Shown: in pieces, positions 17,835-26,786 of the stretch | How positions within the stretch are numbered: the stretch's first letter is position 1 | Layout: every line of letters begins with the position of its first letter | Source: Bacteroidales bacterium | GTDB lineage: Bacteria > Bacteroidota > Bacteroidia > Bacteroidales > P3 | Direction of reading: 5' to 3' | DNA length: 64,000 nucleotides | Assembly (NCBI GenBank): GCA_017479385.1 | Contig: JAFVCE010000017.1 | Location: 310,001 to 374,000, forward strand | Program-made: the position numbers and the translations under genes | The notes under the pieces: model-generated | Seen by the model: the letters and a program-made list of their open reading frames with translations, nothing else | The model's database searches: none | Told to the model about the DNA's origin: nothing

Positions 17835-20800
17835 TGTTTTAAACTTTCTATAACGGTTATTTCATCAGTTAACAGCCACGGTTTCAACCCTTTGGCCCGA
17901 TGCCAATCTGGTATGTGTGGCAGCGTTGCTATGTTTATTTTTATGAATTGAATTTGCTCGCTCTCGATTGGTATGGCGAGTTTCACGACCTGTTCCTCCA
18001 TATCGGCAACCGCAGGATTGTAAATAATCGTGGCAGGAACAGGGAGCGAATAGGTAGTACCATCTACCGAGACCGAAACCTCGACCGCCGTGGGAGCAAA
18101 AACCCACACATTGGGGTTATGAGCAAATCGGAGTTCGACCTGTTCTACATCGACCTTTTTCGACAATGTGGCCACTATCTCGACACCTGTCCCAGAAAAG
18201 CCAAGCCACCCATGAGCAAGGTCTGTCACCACACCTGTCTCACCATCAAACAAAACCTTGTCGGCATTTTTATTGTATGGCGTGTTCGGTTTTCGCGAAT
18301 AGGAAACAGCTTGCACATAGTCAAAACTGAAATGTTTTTGCACGGTGAACGAAGGTGTTCCGTCTTTCGAGAAAGCCCGAGCCTTGACAAGAGTTGTATT
18401 TTCTATCGAAAACGGGGTTGTATATAGTGGCGACGACGCAGTTGGGTCCGAGCCATCAATGGTGTATCGCAATGTTGACTCTTGGTCAGGAGAGGTTATT
18501 GTGATGGTCATCGGCGAGTCGAATCGCACTTTGTTCGAAACAATGGTGGGTTGAGCAGGCAACGTCGACTTGTGTTGTGGGTAGACTGTGCGGTAAAAGT
18601 CGTATGGGGCGTTTTCATACGTATCGAACGCGCGGTAATGCAGCCGGACTACCGACGTGGTATCCGAATCAAGTTTCACGCTGATTAACAGTTTGTTATC
18701 CTCAACTGCAAAATCGAACATTTTGTCTATGATTTCTATGTAAAGTCCCGACGCCTGGTTTGTTAATGCCAACCAGCGAGTCTCGGTTCTGCGAGCACCA
18801 TCGGTGGTATCAGCAAAACGAACTATTGGTAACTTGTTGTGGTCGATTGTTCCAATAGGACTGCTACCGAAGTGCGAACATAGGCTACGCCCAAACCACT
18901 CCAGTGTGTCGAACGACTCTGGTAGAGGAATTGAAACGACACAATAGGGCGACGACGACTTGCGTTGCGGAATTTCTGTCGTATAAATAATGTCGCCCGA
19001 CTGGAAAATCTCTACGGACTGGTATACATCGAGCGAAGTACCGAAGCGAGATATGTGTTCGAGTGTGAGGCAATATGGGTCTCGCATAGAGAACGAGGAG
19101 GCAAGTGTCCCTGAACTCTGAGGTAATTCATAGGCCGAAAAGACAGGCAACGGGAGTTTCCCATCTTGCCCAAAGGAATAGGAACGTAAAGCACAGGTGG
19201 CAGAATCGAATTCAACGGCGAAATTGCTAACAGAAACCTTATAGTTAGCCCCCTCTGTAGCGTCCTTCTCTAATTTCAGAGGCGAGCGATTTAATTCAGA
19301 CGGCGCCTTTTTTGCCACACGGGAGGCTACCAGTGGGAACTCGGTAGTGCCAACGATGGTTCCTGCTGGCGAAAAAGCGGTGGCTTGACGCTGCTTTACG
19401 GTGAATGTGATGAAGAGTTCCTCGTCGGCATAGAGCGTTAACTGTGGCAGGCGTAGTTTGAACGACTCTGACTCGCCAGGGCCGAGCGTGAGAGGAAGGT
19501 CGCCTTCGACTATGCGCGGTTTGTGGTTGGTGCGGACAGTATATTCGAGAATGAGGTTCGACATGGACGAAAAGTCCGACGTGTTGCGAACCTCAAATTC
19601 GCCTTGGTCGGCACTATTTTCAACCATTCTGATGTCGTATGTGCGGAACAAATATCTCAATGAAGGCAGTATTGGCAACGGTTTTCGCGTCTCGGTTACG
19701 AGTCCACCGTGCTTTTTTGTGGTCGAAGTAGTAACGTCGAAAGTCGATACAGGCAGCCACGAATCGAGGAAACAGCCTTGTACATTCGGCTTGGTGTGGA
19801 CGAGGGTCCACAGTTCATCGAACGTAGATGAGAAAGTGGCCGAAGCGGCATCGTAGGCCAAAATAATCATTGGACGAGTCTGCTGCTTTGCGGCGAATTC
19901 ACGAACTTGGTCGGTGGTGGGATTAGCAGTAGCTATGACGTCGGTATTGTCAGAATAGAGAGCGCCACTATAGAGTATCGGGCGAGATTTCTCTATGGCT
20001 TTCAACGACTTATATGCGTCGTCCATACAAATGCCATTGTCGCGGCCTGGTCCGAGAGACCAAGCTATTATGGAGGTATGATTTTTGAGTTGTCCATACA
20101 TACCGGTCACTCTTTGCACGAATGCTGGCGAGAAGTCCCTATCGGTGGCCACGGCTTTGGCTTTGGTTGAATAGGGTTGAAGATTAGCGTCGCACACAAC
20201 GTAGAAGCCCAACTGGTCGCAAAGTTCATAAAATTCGGGTGAGGCTGGCGAACGATAGGCTGTACGAATGGCGTTGAAGCCGTAGCGCTTCATCTGTAGA
20301 AGGTCTTGACGCATACGTATATATGTCGCCTCGCCCTCGATTTGTGGTTCGCAATAGACAGCACCTTTGAGCGTGATAGGGACACCATTAAGACGCAAAA
20401 GTCCGTCGGTAACCTCGACAGAGCGGAAACCAAAACGTGTCCCTACAGTCTCGATGAGTTTCATATTCTCATCGCGCAAACGCATGACAACGGTGTAAAG
20501 ATTCGGGGTTTCGGCAGTCCACGGCTGTACCGAGGCGTAGTTGGCCGAAAGCGAGAGACGGTTGTCGGAACGTTTGTCGAAGAGTACCCACTTTCCCATT
20601 TTGTCGAACTGATGGCCCTGGGGGTCCCAAAGTTCGACCTCGAGGTAGTAGCGACCTTTTTTTTGCTTGGTATGTAGGTCGGCTAAAAGGGTAATCGAAG
20701 CGGTCGATGTTCGATGTTGATACGACCTTAATAGGGTGTAATCCCGAACATGGGTCTCTGGTTTTAGGGTAATGAAAACTGCCCCATCGATGTCGAAACA

Positions 20801-21241
20801 GGTGCGGATAGTTTCGCTTTCGAGGAGGTCCGCCTCCGAATGCTTGACTATGCGGACCGTCAATGTGTTTCTTTTTCCAAATTTAAGGTGGGGCGTTAAG
20901 TCAAATTCGTGCCAAAGTCTTGAGTCGGAGGCACTGGCAATAGGTGCTGCGTCAACTTCGAGGCGGCAAGTTGCAGAAGTTCTGAGGTTGAGGTAGGCGT
21001 AATAATTTTTCCAAGCCTTTGGAACCTCGATTTCTTTTGTTAGCGTAACTGCGGTGTCGTTCTCTTCGCGCTTCCAGCCACCATTGAGCGACACGTAGTA
21101 TGGGGAGTCTTTATATTTGAGTTTTTCGATGTCGTTTTCGTCAGCATAAGGCACAATATTGGCGCGAGGACTCTCTTGCGCATAGGCTACAATAGCCATG
21201 AGCGTAATAGCAACTGCTGCAATAATCCGTCGCCACAACAT
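17831..21241 (-). CDS. GH2 (LacZ-like) family protein predicted to be catalytically inactive
   Basis: 1136 residues with a Sec signal (RRIIAAVAITLMAIVAYAQ). Domains in order: sugar-binding jelly roll (about 45-165), immunoglobulin-like domain (170-275), TIM barrel (280-520), further immunoglobulin-like and LacZ small-chain-like domains (to about 930), a chitobiase C-terminal-like module (TLRYTIDGSDPTASSPLYTT), and a discoidin-like end. In the barrel, the acid/base motif WSLGNES is WSLGPGR, with G399 at the glutamate position, and the nucleophile motif LCEY is ILAY, with A462 at the glutamate position. The histidines of RTSHYP and ETHG are also lost. It should bind, not hydrolyse, glycans. Alignment to LacZ was done by eye. 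Confidence 0.82.
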   Translation of the reverse strand: MLWRRIIAAVAITLMAIVAYAQESPRANIVPYADENDIEKLKYKDSPYYVSLNGGWKREENDTAVTLTKEIEVPKAWKNYYAYLNLRTSATCRLEVDAAPIASASDSRLWHEFDLTPHLKFGKRNTLTVRIVKHSEADLLESETIRTCFDIDGAVFITLKPETHVRDYTLLRSYQHRTSTASITLLADLHTKQKKGRYYLEVELWDPQGHQFDKMGKWVLFDKRSDNRLSLSANYASVQPWTAETPNLYTVVMRLRDENMKLIETVGTRFGFRSVEVTDGLLRLNGVPITLKGAVYCEPQIEGEATYIRMRQDLLQMKRYGFNAIRTAYRSPASPEFYELCDQLGFYVVCDANLQPYSTKAKAVATDRDFSPAFVQRVTGMYGQLKNHTSIIAWSLGPGRDNGICMDDAYKSLKAIEKSRPILYSGALYSDNTDVIATANPTTDQVREFAAKQQTRPMIILAYDAASATFSSTFDELWTLVHTKPNVQGCFLDSWLPVSTFDVTTSTTKKHGGLVTETRKPLPILPSLRYLFRTYDIRMVENSADQGEFEVRNTSDFSSMSNLILEYTVRTNHKPRIVEGDLPLTLGPGESESFKLRLPQLTLYADEELFITFTVKQRQATAFSPAGTIVGTTEFPLVASRVAKKAPSELNRSPLKLEKDATEGANYKVSVSNFAVEFDSATCALRSYSFGQDGKLPLPVFSAYELPQSSGTLASSFSMRDPYCLTLEHISRFGTSLDVYQSVEIFQSGDIIYTTEIPQRKSSSPYCVVSIPLPESFDTLEWFGRSLCSHFGSSPIGTIDHNKLPIVRFADTTDGARRTETRWLALTNQASGLYIEIIDKMFDFAVEDNKLLISVKLDSDTTSVVRLHYRAFDTYENAPYDFYRTVYPQHKSTLPAQPTIVSNKVRFDSPMTITITSPDQESTLRYTIDGSDPTASSPLYTTPFSIENTTLVKARAFSKDGTPSFTVQKHFSFDYVQAVSYSRKPNTPYNKNADKVLFDGETGVVTDLAHGWLGFSGTGVEIVATLSKKVDVEQVELRFAHNPNVWVFAPTAVEVSVSVDGTTYSLPVPATIIYNPAVADMEEQVVKLAIPIESEQIQFIKINIATLPHIPDWHRAKGLKPWLLTDEITVIESLKQ

Positions 21242-21249
21242 GCCAATTA

Positions 21250-21834
21250 TCAGAAGTTTATGCCTGCGCCAACGCGGAACATATGGAACAAGATGGCATC
21301 GTTGAGGGCAGGAATGCCGTTGGGGTCACACTGGCGAACATCGTTCATAAAAATGAGCTGATATCCAACATTGAGGTTGACGCCCACGTTGCGTGTTATG
21401 GCATAGCGAACACCTCCATTGAGGCCAAAATAAAGGCCGCCTTCTTCGATTGACACCGATTTGGGAGCAGGTCCAGTAGTGCCAAGCGGAATGGTGTAGC
21501 CCAATTGTAATACAGAGAACGGCGAGAGGCGACTGCGCGAATAGTGGCTACGCAACTCGAAGAACACTGGCAGTTGAGTAAACGAGCCTCGAGGGTCGGA
21601 GAGGAATGTAAAACCCAAGCCCAGACCTGCCTCTTTGCGGAACTGGAAGCCCGAGACGAAAGTAAATCCGTTAAGGTTCGCCGTGTCATTATATTTTGTT
21701 GTGTTGAGGTTTGTCATGAAAGCATATTCGCCCACGCCATAGTAGCCGTGCCAACGAAACTCTATGTGGTTTTGGGCCGAAGCCGACACGACGCCTACCA
21801 GTACCGCTGCAAACAGAAGAAGTTTTTTTGCCAT
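21250..21834 (-). CDS. Small outer-membrane beta-barrel protein
   Basis: 194 residues with a Sec signal (KKLLLFAAVLVGVVSASAQ). Mature strands alternate polar and aromatic residues (HIEFRWHGYYGVGEYAFM, KEAGLGLGFTFLSD, GVNLNVGYQLIFMND), and the protein ends in phenylalanine (FRVGAGINF), the classic barrel-assembly signal. The size fits an eight-stranded OmpA/OmpX-like or PorT-like barrel. It is first in the operon, eight bases before the GH2-like gene. Specific function is unknown; it may anchor or assist the GH2-like and DUF4249 partners at the surface. Confidence 0.75.
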   Translation of the reverse strand: MAKKLLLFAAVLVGVVSASAQNHIEFRWHGYYGVGEYAFMTNLNTTKYNDTANLNGFTFVSGFQFRKEAGLGLGFTFLSDPRGSFTQLPVFFELRSHYSRSRLSPFSVLQLGYTIPLGTTGPAPKSVSIEEGGLYFGLNGGVRYAITRNVGVNLNVGYQLIFMNDVRQCDPNGIPALNDAILFHMFRVGAGINF

Positions 21835-22000
21835 ACCTTATATATTATGTTTTAAGAGTTGAGCCATACCTATTGTTTGTTCCATACCAGCATTTTTTGT
21901 CTGATTTTGCCTCAACCTTTTTATTGTCTGCCGGCGAAAGCCTAATTCTGCTTGCTTGCGAACAGAGTTGTGCCGCCACCGGCCTTTTGATTTTTTGTTT

Positions 22001-22038
22001 TTAAAAAAGAGAGGGCGAGTCGTTGAGGACTCACCCTC
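22001..22038 (-). terminator. Rho-independent terminator of the lysine-fermentation operon
   Basis: On the minus strand GAGGGTGAGTC (22038-22028) pairs with GACTCGCCCTC (22021-22011) with one G-U pair and a 6-base loop, and is followed by TCTTTTTTAA. Position and T-tract fit termination after the CoA-transferase gene. Confidence 0.85.
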
Positions 22039-22053
22039 ATACTTATAATCTGA

Positions 22054-22710
22054 TTATTTCATCTCTTTGAGGTCGGGGCTGATGATGAGTGTTGCCTCGG
22101 TTGCGGCCTGAACCTGCTCGACGGTGAATTCGGGGTTAATTTCGGTCAGAACAATGCCTTCCGGAGTAACTTCCATCACACCCATCTCGGTGATAATCAT
22201 ATTCACCTGGCCTTTTGCGGTGAGGGGAAGACGGCATTTTTTCAGAATCTTGGGGTTGCCTTTAGCGGTATGTTCCATGGCGAGGATAACCTTTTTGGCA
22301 CCGACCAAGAGGTCCATTGCACCACCCATACCGGGGGTCTTCTTGCCAGGAATCATCCAGTTAGCCAAATCGCCCTGCTCGTCGACTTCCATAGCGCCGA
22401 GAACCGATACGTCGACGTGACCGCCGCGGATGATACCGAACGAAGTGGCACTATCGAATGTGCTTGCGCCCTCGACGGCAGTGATAAATCCGCCACCAGC
22501 ATTGATGAACCAAGGGTCTTCCTTACCCTCTTCGGGGGTGGGCCCCATACCAATCATACCATTTTCGGACTGCAAGACGACTTTGACGCCTTCGGGAAGA
22601 AAATTCGGGATGAGGGTCGGCAGACCGATACCAAGATTGACAACATCGCCATCGTGAAGCTCTTTGGCAGCGCGACGAGCAATAAAGGGTTTGATTTCGT
22701 TTTTGTCCAT
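22054..22710 (-). CDS. 3-oxoacid / acetoacetate CoA-transferase, subunit B
   Basis: 218 residues, the usual length of the beta subunit. The family signature around the catalytic glutamate is present (SENGMIGMGP; the Glu forms the thioester with CoA), as are GDVVNLGIGLPTLIPNF near the N-terminus and the glycine-rich INAGGGFITAVEGASTFDS. In lysine fermentation this enzyme moves CoA between acetoacetate and butyryl-CoA. It lies 41 bases after kamE and is last in the operon. Subunit A, which the active enzyme needs, is not adjacent and not elsewhere in the window, so it must be encoded elsewhere or the operon is rearranged. Confidence 0.9.
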   Translation of the reverse strand: MDKNEIKPFIARRAAKELHDGDVVNLGIGLPTLIPNFLPEGVKVVLQSENGMIGMGPTPEEGKEDPWFINAGGGFITAVEGASTFDSATSFGIIRGGHVDVSVLGAMEVDEQGDLANWMIPGKKTPGMGGAMDLLVGAKKVILAMEHTAKGNPKILKKCRLPLTAKGQVNMIITEMGVMEVTPEGIVLTEINPEFTVEQVQAATEATLIISPDLKEMK

Positions 22711-22751
22711 GACTATATTATTATTGTGTTAATTCTTTGATTGTCTTTTAG

Positions 22752-23540
22752 TTATTTCACGCCGCGCTTAACCATTTCTTGCGCCACATACGAGGCAACA
22801 TCGTCGGCATAGGTGTTGGCACCAAAACCTGCGTCGTAGCCCAACTCTTTGGCCAACTCGTGGCTTACACGTGGACCACCACAAACGAGTATAATTTTGT
22901 CGCGCAGGCCCTCGGCTTCGAGCATTTCGACCAACTCGGTAAGGTTCTGAATGTGCACATCTTTTTGCGTTACGGTCTGGCTCACAAGGAGTGCATCGGC
23001 ATGGAGTTCAACAGCTTTGGCAATAAACTCGTCGTTGGGGACCTGGCTGCCCAAGTTGTAGGCTTCAATCATATCGTAGCGTTCCAGGCCGTAGTGACCG
23101 GCGTAGCCCTTCATGTTCATGATGGCGTCGATACCAACGGTATGGGCATCGGTGCCGGTCGAGGCCCCTACACATACTATTGGGCGGCCGATGTGCTCGC
23201 GAATATATTCGTCACACTCTTTCATCTCCATCGTTGTACTTTCCACCTTTGGAACGTGGATGTTGGTATAGTCGACGGTATGGGTTAGCGAGCCGTAGCA
23301 GTTCATAAAACAGAAGCCCTCGGTGAGTTCTTTTTGGAACACCACGAGTGGATTTTCGAATCCCATTTTTTTGAGCAGTTGCTTGGCGGCCTCTTCGGCC
23401 TCGGCACCTGCGGGTACGGGCAGGGTGAAACTGAGTTGCACCTTGCCATCGTTCATTGTATCGCCATATGGTTTTATTTTGGTTAGGTCTAAGGTTTTGT
23501 CGTAATCCTTAGCCTCCATTGAATATAGACCTTCGCTCAT
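22752..23540 (-). CDS. kamE: Lysine 5,6-aminomutase, beta subunit (B12- and PLP-binding)
   Basis: 262 residues. With KamD it moves the terminal amino group of beta-lysine or D-lysine to carbon 5, using adenosylcobalamin and pyridoxal phosphate. The cobalamin motif DxHxxG is present as DAHTVG, with the base-off ligand H133. K144 in MNMKGYAGHYGLERY sits exactly at the position of the PLP Schiff-base lysine of the clostridial enzyme. The C-terminal half is a Rossmann-like B12-binding domain (ILVCGGPRVSHELAKELG). An N-terminal dimerisation domain precedes it. It follows kamD in an operon, separated by a 96-base gap with a strong hairpin. Confidence 0.95.
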   Translation of the reverse strand: MSEGLYSMEAKDYDKTLDLTKIKPYGDTMNDGKVQLSFTLPVPAGAEAEEAAKQLLKKMGFENPLVVFQKELTEGFCFMNCYGSLTHTVDYTNIHVPKVESTTMEMKECDEYIREHIGRPIVCVGASTGTDAHTVGIDAIMNMKGYAGHYGLERYDMIEAYNLGSQVPNDEFIAKAVELHADALLVSQTVTQKDVHIQNLTELVEMLEAEGLRDKIILVCGGPRVSHELAKELGYDAGFGANTYADDVASYVAQEMVKRGVK

Positions 23541-23574
23541 AATAAATTTCGATTTTTTGCGTTATTGTGTTATA

Positions 23575-23619
23575 ACATCGGTGCGACGACTGTCGTGTTG
23601 GCGCTCCGTCGCCCGATGT
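23575..23619. other. Hairpin between kamD and kamE
   Basis: ACATCGG plus GCGACG (23575-23588, one bulged base) pair with CGTCGC plus CCGATGT (23607-23619), enclosing an 18-base loop. It lies within the kam transcript and could protect kamD mRNA or reduce read-through. There is no T-tract. Confidence 0.55.
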
Positions 23620-23636
23620 GCGAGCACTTTGACGTA

Positions 23637-25193
23637 TTATTTTTTTCCTTTCATTAGTTCAACAAATGGGTTGAAGTAGTTCTCGGCTTTGGCACTGACG
23701 CCGTCGAGACCTTTACCGCCATTTTTCGGGCGCTTGACGTTGGCAAAGATACCTTTTTCGAGCGCAGTGAAGAGGCCTTCGCTCTCCATTTGCTCAAGGA
23801 GCGCAGTGGCTTTATCGAGCACCTCTTTGGCGCGGCTGCGAATAATGCCGCCCTCTTTGAACTCGACCTCTTCGCCAATGTCTTTCATATTGTTGAATAT
23901 GTATTTAGCATTTTCGATAGAGAGGTAACGGTCGCTCATGAATGGTGTGTGGATAGCCTCGGTTGGCATACCGAGCAGCTGCAAGCCCTGGTGGGTCCAT
24001 TGGCCTATGATGTTGAACAGGGCATCTTGGATGTGGCCCCTGAAGATGTTGCCAGTCATGAACTTGGTTGGCGGCATATATTTCAGCGGGGCTTTGGGGA
24101 ATATTTCGCGAATCATCTGAGCCTGGGCCAATTCGTAGAGGAAGCCGTTTTCGAGCATGGGGTCCATCTCGAAAGCGTGGCCCAAACCTTGCTGCTCTTC
24201 GGGCAAGCCAGCCAATAGTGCAAGTTGCTCGTTAATCAGGTCCGAAGCCAAAACGGTGTGGGCCTCTTCGTAAGCGTCGGCAGTGGTGAGGTAGTTGTCT
24301 TCGCCGGTGTTGATAATGACGCCAGCAAAGCCGTTGATAATGCGCGAGATATATTGGTCGATAAGTGTACGCTGCATATTGATGTCGCGGAAGAGGATAC
24401 CGTAGAGAGCATCGTTGAGCATAACGTCGAGGCCTTCGAGAGCACCCATGGCAGCAATTTCGGGCATACAAAGGCCCGAGCAGTAGTTACACAAGCGGAT
24501 GTAGCGGCCAACCTCTTCGCCAACCTCGTCGAGGGCTTTGCGCATGATGCGGAAGTTTTCTTGAGTGGCGAATGTGCCGCCAAAGCCTTCGGTGGTTGCA
24601 CCGTAGGGCACATAGTCGAGCAAGCTCTGACCCGTGGTACGGATAACGGCAATGATGTCGGCACCTTGGCGTGCACCGGCCTGGGCCTGCACAACATCTT
24701 CGTAGATGTTGCCCGTTGCCACGATGATGTAAAGATAGGGCTTGGAGCCTTCGCCGATGGTTTCGATGTAGTGTTCGCGGCGCAGACGGTTGGCACGAAT
24801 GCGGTCTATTGTCTTGTTGATATAGGGGTTGAGGCAACTTTGGATTTCGCTCATCGGGTGGATTGGGAGACGGGTAATGTCGAGCGTACCGGCCGATATG
24901 GCTTCGGCTATCTCTTGGGGCGACTTGCCGGTCTCGGCAATGGCGTTGCCGATGAAGAACATAACGCCCTGACCGAGTTGGCCTTTGCTCTTAATTTCGT
25001 CTACAACCACATTGGGCAGCGGGACACCGTTTTCGTCAATATCGTCAATGCCAAGCAATCGGCACAAGGTGCGCTCGACGGCGACAGTTGTGTATCCTCC
25101 CACAAAATCTTGCACTTGGCCTGCGATGTTGCGAGCTACCGAACGAGCATGTTCAACTTTTGTAAAATCAAGTCCTACTTTACTTTTCTGCAT
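23637..25193 (-). CDS. kamD: Lysine 5,6-aminomutase, alpha subunit
   Basis: 518 residues, close to the usual length of about 516. The large subunit forms the TIM-barrel that shelters the radical chemistry of the B12/PLP aminomutase. Start ATG 25193 (MQKSKVGLDFTKVEHAR) is preferred; upstream in-frame codons to 25271 overlap the promoter. Recognisable family text includes IHPMSEIQSCLNPYINKTI, RTTGQSLLDYVPYGATTEG and CNYCSGLCMPEIAAMGALEG. The operon order is kamD, kamE, CoA-transferase B. The other lysine-fermentation genes (kamA, kdd, kce, kal) are not in the window. It implies anaerobic amino-acid fermentation and a need for cobalamin. Confidence 0.95.
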   Translation of the reverse strand: MQKSKVGLDFTKVEHARSVARNIAGQVQDFVGGYTTVAVERTLCRLLGIDDIDENGVPLPNVVVDEIKSKGQLGQGVMFFIGNAIAETGKSPQEIAEAISAGTLDITRLPIHPMSEIQSCLNPYINKTIDRIRANRLRREHYIETIGEGSKPYLYIIVATGNIYEDVVQAQAGARQGADIIAVIRTTGQSLLDYVPYGATTEGFGGTFATQENFRIMRKALDEVGEEVGRYIRLCNYCSGLCMPEIAAMGALEGLDVMLNDALYGILFRDINMQRTLIDQYISRIINGFAGVIINTGEDNYLTTADAYEEAHTVLASDLINEQLALLAGLPEEQQGLGHAFEMDPMLENGFLYELAQAQMIREIFPKAPLKYMPPTKFMTGNIFRGHIQDALFNIIGQWTHQGLQLLGMPTEAIHTPFMSDRYLSIENAKYIFNNMKDIGEEVEFKEGGIIRSRAKEVLDKATALLEQMESEGLFTALEKGIFANVKRPKNGGKGLDGVSAKAENYFNPFVELMKGKK

Positions 25194-25241
25194 TGCTATC
25201 AGGTATGTTGTGTTAGTTTTTTTATAATATAAATCAGGCTG

Positions 25242-25249
25242 CAAAGTTA
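25242..25249 (-). promoter_or_regulatory. -7 element for the kam operon
   Basis: TAACTTTG on the minus strand, 49 bases before the kamD start. No obvious cobalamin riboswitch is visible in the short leader. Confidence 0.65.
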
Positions 25250-25449
25250 CGAAATTTTTCTGAATTGGCAAAAAAAACCTACATTACGCGCCAAAATTAC
25301 GATTTTTCGCCCAATTCGAGAGGTGGAAACAGACACTCTCGAGGTCGTATTTTTTAGGCCAGAAGATGAGTTTTTCGTTAGACTGTTTTTTTTCGTTGGA
25401 GTGTAACGAATTGTAACGATATTTATTTGGACAAACGACAAAATGTTGC

Positions 25450-25667
25450 TAACTTTGCAGTTGGTTTTGGCAAGAGGTGAGCGCACATAGCGAATTAGCG
25501 AACTCGCTTATTGTCAAGACCATATAGGCGCCACGACCACCCGCCTATCGCTATGAGAACGGGTCAGAAGTCGGGTTATAGGCCGAGACAGGATTGAAGG
25601 CTGTGTTGTCCCCGATAGCGCCGAAAATAGTTCATCGTATAAGTGCGGCTCGCTTCGCTCGCCGCCC
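25450..25667 (+). ncRNA. Candidate structured non-coding RNA with its own promoter
   Basis: TAACTTTG at 25450-25457 is a strong promoter with no gene downstream on the plus strand. The following ~200 bases fold locally: ATAGGCG (25524-25530) with CGCCTAT (25542-25548); CGCTAT (25549-25554) with ATAGCG (25615-25620); TCGG/CCGA and ACAG/CTGT helices nested inside. A GC-rich hairpin-like segment ends it at 25645-25665, without a T-tract. I looked for SRP, RNase P, tmRNA and cobalamin-riboswitch signatures and found no complete match; 6S-like is possible. Identity is unknown, and the folding was done by eye. Confidence 0.5.
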
Positions 25668-25784
25668 GAAATCATGAACCAAACACTGCACCGATTCGCT
25701 ACAATGCTTGTGAAGCGATTTTTTCACTCCCCCACCCTCGTGGTTGTGGTGCCGAGCGCCCATATAGCCCCATCCTCGCAACGA

Positions 25785-26678
25785 TTAGTCGGCCATATGA
25801 GCCTCGCGCGAAGCTGCGAGCACACACGACGAAAATTCATCGACGGCGCGGCGGCTGTACTTGCCCACTATGGTGAGCAGCGAGGCCTGCATGGGCCGAG
25901 TCGACTCGCGGATGGGGAGCGTTCTGATGTCGTCTTCGTCGAAGACGCTGCTCCGCGTGTGTAGCGCCACGATTTGGCACGAGTGGACCATGTGTATCAT
26001 CGTGTAAATCTCGTTCAGTTCCATCAGCGGCTGCAGCGCGAAACCCGTTTGCCGCAGCAACTCGTCGAGCAGATAGCGACTGCTCATGCCACGCGCCGGT
26101 ATGGCCACCTGCCACGGGGCGAGCTCGGGTAGCGAAACATCGCCGCGCAGGGCTAACGGGTGCTGTGGGTCGACCAGCGCGCAGAGGCACGACGAGAAGA
26201 GCGGCGTGGCCTGCACGTCGTCGCCAAACGGACCGTGGCAGTAGGCCAGTGCGAGGTCGAGGTCGCCACTTCGCAGCAGGGGCAATATGTCGTTGGTGCG
26301 CTCGAAACGGATGTCGAACTGCACACCAGGGTAGCGTGGGCAGAAAAGTTGTAGAGCGCGAGTGAGGAGCACCGATAGGCCATAGGTAACACCCACACGC
26401 AAACGCCCGCTCTTCAGCTGTTCCATATCCTTTAGTTGCTGACGGCCTTCCTCGGCTGCGGCCACCGTGGCACGCGCCAGCGGCAGGAAGACACGCCCAG
26501 CCTCGGTGAGCGCAACACGCTTGCCCACGCGGTCGAAGAGCGTCACCCCCAAATCGGTCTCGAGTTGCTTGATTTGGTGCGACAGGGTGCTCTGCACCAC
26601 GAAGCATTCTTGTGCCGCCACCGAGAAATTTTCGCTCTCTGCGCTCTTGATGAAGTATTTCAACTGCCTGAGTTCCAT
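25785..26678 (-). CDS. LysR-family (OxyR/CynR-like) transcription regulator
   Basis: 297 residues. The N-terminal winged helix-turn-helix is typical (MELRQLKYFIKSAESENFSV, then AQECFVVQSTLSHQIKQLE with GVTLFDRVGKRVALTEAG). The effector domain follows (LRVGVTYGLSVLLTRALQLF, ILPLLRSGDLDLALAY). It is divergent from the DsbA-like gene, with promoters facing each other across 108 bases, so it probably controls that pair and itself. Cysteines are present in the effector domain (SSCLCALV and HSCQIVAL), but the OxyR peroxide-sensing pair cannot be confirmed. A redox or thiol signal is inferred from context only. Confidence 0.88.
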   Translation of the reverse strand: MELRQLKYFIKSAESENFSVAAQECFVVQSTLSHQIKQLETDLGVTLFDRVGKRVALTEAGRVFLPLARATVAAAEEGRQQLKDMEQLKSGRLRVGVTYGLSVLLTRALQLFCPRYPGVQFDIRFERTNDILPLLRSGDLDLALAYCHGPFGDDVQATPLFSSCLCALVDPQHPLALRGDVSLPELAPWQVAIPARGMSSRYLLDELLRQTGFALQPLMELNEIYTMIHMVHSCQIVALHTRSSVFDEDDIRTLPIRESTRPMQASLLTIVGKYSRRAVDEFSSCVLAASREAHMAD

Positions 26679-26724
26679 TACTTATTCGTCTTTTCGATTT
26701 AGTAAATCTAATTTTTTCAGAATG

Positions 26725-26751
26725 CAAATTTACGAATTAATTGTAATTTTG
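26725..26751. promoter_or_regulatory. Overlapping divergent promoters of LysR and DsbA-like genes
   Basis: The minus-strand element TAAATTTG is at 26725-26732 and the plus-strand element TAATTTTG at 26744-26751. With -7 boxes this close, binding of the LysR protein to the gap could control both directions. Confidence 0.55.
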
Positions 26752-26786
26752 CAGACAGAAATCGATAACAGAAAGGAATAACAGAT

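Noticed and set aside
25645-25665. CRISPR-like or mobile-element end
   Set aside because: Only two copies of the 23-base segment, 25 kb apart; no spacer array or transposase is present.
25450-25667. SRP RNA, RNase P RNA, tmRNA or cobalamin riboswitch
   Set aside because: A segment (CAGAAGTCGGGTTAT) looks a little like the 3' part of RNase P, but the matching 5' GAGGAAAGTCC block is missing, as are the SRP GNAR loop and the B12-box.
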